From JAAZNO01 sp012798275 (GTDB taxonomy: Bacteria; Chloroflexota; Anaerolineae; B4-G1; SLSP01): a stretch of DNA of 6,312 nucleotides. Position 1 is the stretch's first letter. Every line of letters starts with the position of its first letter. Below, piece by piece: positions 4,889 through 6,312 of this stretch. A program made the translations under genes and the position numbers. The notes under the pieces were generated by a model, which had not been told where the DNA came from, made no database searches, and was given only the letters and a program-made list of their open reading frames with translations. The stretch spans positions 1 through 6,312 of the forward strand of contig DAOPQD010000139.1 in assembly GCA_035347995.1 (NCBI GenBank), read 5' to 3'.

Positions 4889-6191
4889 ACCCCACCCGCT
4901 TGTAGAACAGCGGCAACGGATCCACCGGCGTCTCGGAGAACGTCAACGCCGCCAACACGCGCCGTTCGGCCTCAGCGCAGCGCGCCTCATCGTTGGCATA
5001 GACAGTAAACAGCGGCTCGCCCGCGTGAATCCACTCCCCGACCTTGAGGTGCACCATCAACCCCACGGCATGATCAATCGGGTCACCCTTTTGCAACCGC
5101 CCGCCGCCAAGGGCCACCGTCGTCATGCCGATCTCATCGGTCTGCACGCGCGCCAGATAGCCGCTCACCGGCGCGGGGACGGGGCGCACGATCCGCGCCA
5201 CGGGGAAACGCTCTGGCTCATCGAGGTAGCGCACGTCGCCGCCTTGGGCGATCACCATCTGCCGGAATTTCTGCCATGCCGCGCCGGATTCGATGGCCTG
5301 CGCCGCCAGCTCCCGTCCCGCGAGCGCATCGGCGGCCTTTCCCCCTAGTGCCAACATCTCGCCGCCGACGACCCGGCAGTGCTCCAGAAAGTCCTGCGGA
5401 CCGGCGCCATGGAGCGTGTCAATCGCCTCGCGGACTTCCAGGCCGTTACCCACCGCCCAACCGAGAGGCTGATTCATGTCCGAAAGCAACGCCACCACCT
5501 TGCGCCCCACCTCATGGCCGATGCGCACCATACTCTCCGCCAGCTGTTCGGCGTCCTCGACCGTCTTCATGAAAGCGCCGCTGCCTGTTTTGACATCCAG
5601 CACGATCGCATCCGCGCCCGCAGCGATCTTCTTGCTCATCACCGAGCTGACGATCAGCGGCAGGCTGGGCACCGTCCCCGTCACGTCGCGCAGCGCGTAG
5701 AGCTTGCCATCGGCCGGGGCGAGGTTGGCGCTCTGCCCCGCCAGCACCAACCCGATCTCTCGCAATTGCTGCTTGAACTCCGCGACCGACAGATCGCTGT
5801 GGAAGCCGGGGATGGATTCGAGCTTGTCCAGCGTCCCGCCGGAGAAGCCCAAACCCCGTCCCGACATCTTGCCCACCGGCAGACCGCACGCCGCCACTGC
5901 CGGGCCGATCACCAGCGAGACCTTGTCGCCCACGCCGCCGGTCGAATGCTTATCCACGACGAAAGGCGCCGCGTCCTTGAGATCCAGCATCTCGCCGGAA
6001 TGCGCCATCGCCAGCGTGAGGTCCCGGATTTCCCGATCGTTCATGCCACGCAGCATAATCGCCATCAACAAAGCCGAGGCCTGATAATCCGGGATGCTCC
6101 CCTGGGTATAGCCTTGCACGAAGAAATCAATCTCCTCTGTGCGCAGCTCCTTGCCGTCACGCTTCTTCTCGATAATCTCAACCATTCGCAT
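4887..6191 (-). CDS. pdp: Pyrimidine-nucleoside phosphorylase (thymidine phosphorylase family)
   Basis: This 434-residue enzyme uses phosphate to split pyrimidine (deoxy)nucleosides into free base and (deoxy)ribose-1-phosphate, in pyrimidine salvage. The layout is that of the family: a helical domain with N-terminal RMVEIIEKKRDGKEL, the glycosyltransferase family-3 core with KHSTGGVGDK (81-90), KMSGRGLG (108-115) and GGTLDKLES (118-126), the R168/S183/K187 base-binding set (LRDVTG, SSVMSKK), and a C-terminal domain from about 340. K108, directly before MSGRG, occupies the place where Bacillus PyNP has Lys108 and E. coli thymidine phosphorylase has Met111. That favours the broader uridine/thymidine enzyme (EC 2.4.2.2), although deoA is a possible label. 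The usual His after GRGLG is Phe116 here. Start ATG 6189-6191 has a perfect AGGAGG 8 nt upstream. It is the first gene of the cluster, behind the right repeat copy. Its stop codon lies in the edge of the heptad tract. Confidence 0.92.
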   Translation of the reverse strand: MRMVEIIEKKRDGKELRTEEIDFFVQGYTQGSIPDYQASALLMAIMLRGMNDREIRDLTLAMAHSGEMLDLKDAAPFVVDKHSTGGVGDKVSLVIGPAVAACGLPVGKMSGRGLGFSGGTLDKLESIPGFHSDLSVAEFKQQLREIGLVLAGQSANLAPADGKLYALRDVTGTVPSLPLIVSSVMSKKIAAGADAIVLDVKTGSGAFMKTVEDAEQLAESMVRIGHEVGRKVVALLSDMNQPLGWAVGNGLEVREAIDTLHGAGPQDFLEHCRVVGGEMLALGGKAADALAGRELAAQAIESGAAWQKFRQMVIAQGGDVRYLDEPERFPVARIVRPVPAPVSGYLARVQTDEIGMTTVALGGGRLQKGDPIDHAVGLMVHLKVGEWIHAGEPLFTVYANDEARCAEAERRVLAALTFSETPVDPLPLFYKRVG

Positions 6192-6199
6192 AGCAGCAC

Positions 6200-6205
6200 C
6201 CTCCT
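6200..6205 (-). promoter_or_regulatory. Strong ribosome binding site of pdp
   Basis: Minus-strand AGGAGG lies 8 nt before the pdp ATG, a full anti-SD match at ideal spacing. It follows the right repeat copy almost directly, so the repeat forms the upstream part of the pdp leader. The analogous site after the left repeat copy is AAGGAG at 252-257. Confidence 0.8.
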
Positions 6206-6207
6206 CG

Positions 6208-6312
6208 GAAAATAGAGATCAGCGGTCAGCGGTCAGCAGTCAGCGAAAAAGCGAATCAGCGAAAAAATCACTTGCGTGACAAAGGTACCGCCACTGACTA
6301 AAAAACGCAAGA
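6208..6312 (-). repeat. Right copy of ~105-bp dispersed inverted repeat, leader of pdp
   Basis: Read on the minus strand, this segment matches 145-250. In plus coordinates its units are two TCAGCGG and one TCAGCAG heptamer (6219-6239), then TCAGCGAA, AAAGCGAA and TCAGCGAA octamers (6240-6263). A 49-bp more unique part (6264-6312) follows, with one mismatch to the left copy at 6291. The copy is cut by the window end, so its true length is unknown. It ends two bases from the AGGAGG region of pdp and must form its 5' leader or promoter region. TTGTCA (minus, 6282-6277) matches the -35 consensus at five of six positions, but no clear -10 sits 16-18 nt on. The internal pairing described for the left copy is kept, with a G-U pair at the variant base. 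Confidence 0.9.

Noticed and set aside
5379..6215. Plus-strand 278-codon open frame antisense to pdp
   Set aside because: It is a shadow of a well-supported gene in GC-rich DNA, with no recognisable motif.
6277..6282. Sigma-70 promoter with TTGTCA as -35 box for pdp
   Set aside because: No acceptable -10 hexamer lies 16-18 nt downstream (CTGATT or TGATTC at best). An alternative TTGCGT-N17-TACCTT pair in the same repeat is also weak, so no promoter is annotated.
145..6312. Composite transposon bounded by the inverted repeats
   Set aside because: No transposase or integrase lies between or inside the repeats, and the cargo is ordinary housekeeping genes. The right repeat is also cut by the window, so target duplications cannot be judged.

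Overview
The window reads as a GC-rich bacterial chromosome segment. It carries six genes, all on the minus strand and packed like an operon. In transcription order (right to left) they are a pyrimidine-nucleoside phosphorylase (pdp/deoA family), dCTP deaminase (dcd), a 12-helix MFS exporter, uracil-DNA glycosylase (ung), ribose-5-phosphate isomerase B (rpiB) and an SbcD/Mre11-type nuclease subunit (sbcD). Start codons are preceded by purine-rich Shine-Dalgarno-like sequences, so this is a bacterium using ordinary SD initiation. The gene set, the MFS subtype and the short intergenic tandem repeats would suit a Chloroflexota (Anaerolineae-like) lineage. That placement is an impression from family resemblance and is weak.

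Layout: positions 1-328 are non-coding. They hold an 18-bp-stem hairpin (7-45), a strong minus-strand intrinsic terminator (48-91), and one copy of a ~105-bp dispersed repeat (145-250) that runs straight into an SD and a 9-codon mini-ORF on the plus strand. Positions 329-4694 are five tightly packed minus-strand genes: gaps of 14, 13 and 39 nt, plus one 8-nt overlap between the MFS gene and ung. Positions 4695-4886 form the only large gap inside the cluster, and most of it is a 24-unit heptanucleotide tandem tract that ends on the pdp stop codon. Positions 4887-6191 are pdp. From 6208 to the window end lies the second copy of the ~105-bp repeat, inverted relative to the first, forming the leader of pdp. 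The whole gene cluster is therefore bracketed by inward-facing inverted repeats.

Function: four products touch uracil or pyrimidine and pentose metabolism. Pdp splits pyrimidine nucleosides into base and (deoxy)ribose-1-phosphate. Dcd converts dCTP to dUTP for thymidylate synthesis. Ung removes uracil misincorporated from dUTP. RpiB handles pentose 5-phosphates. SbcD adds DNA end and hairpin processing, but its usual partner gene sbcC is absent and the operon ends at a terminator just after it. The MFS gene looks like a drug-exporter-type (DHA3-like) permease of unknown substrate.

No transposase, integrase, CRISPR array, tRNA or rRNA was seen. The most unusual content is the repeat DNA: the in-register heptad tract between pdp and dcd, and the flanking inverted repeats. 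The inner ends of those repeats are built of related 7- and 8-bp units, and the two copies differ by gain or loss of whole units.
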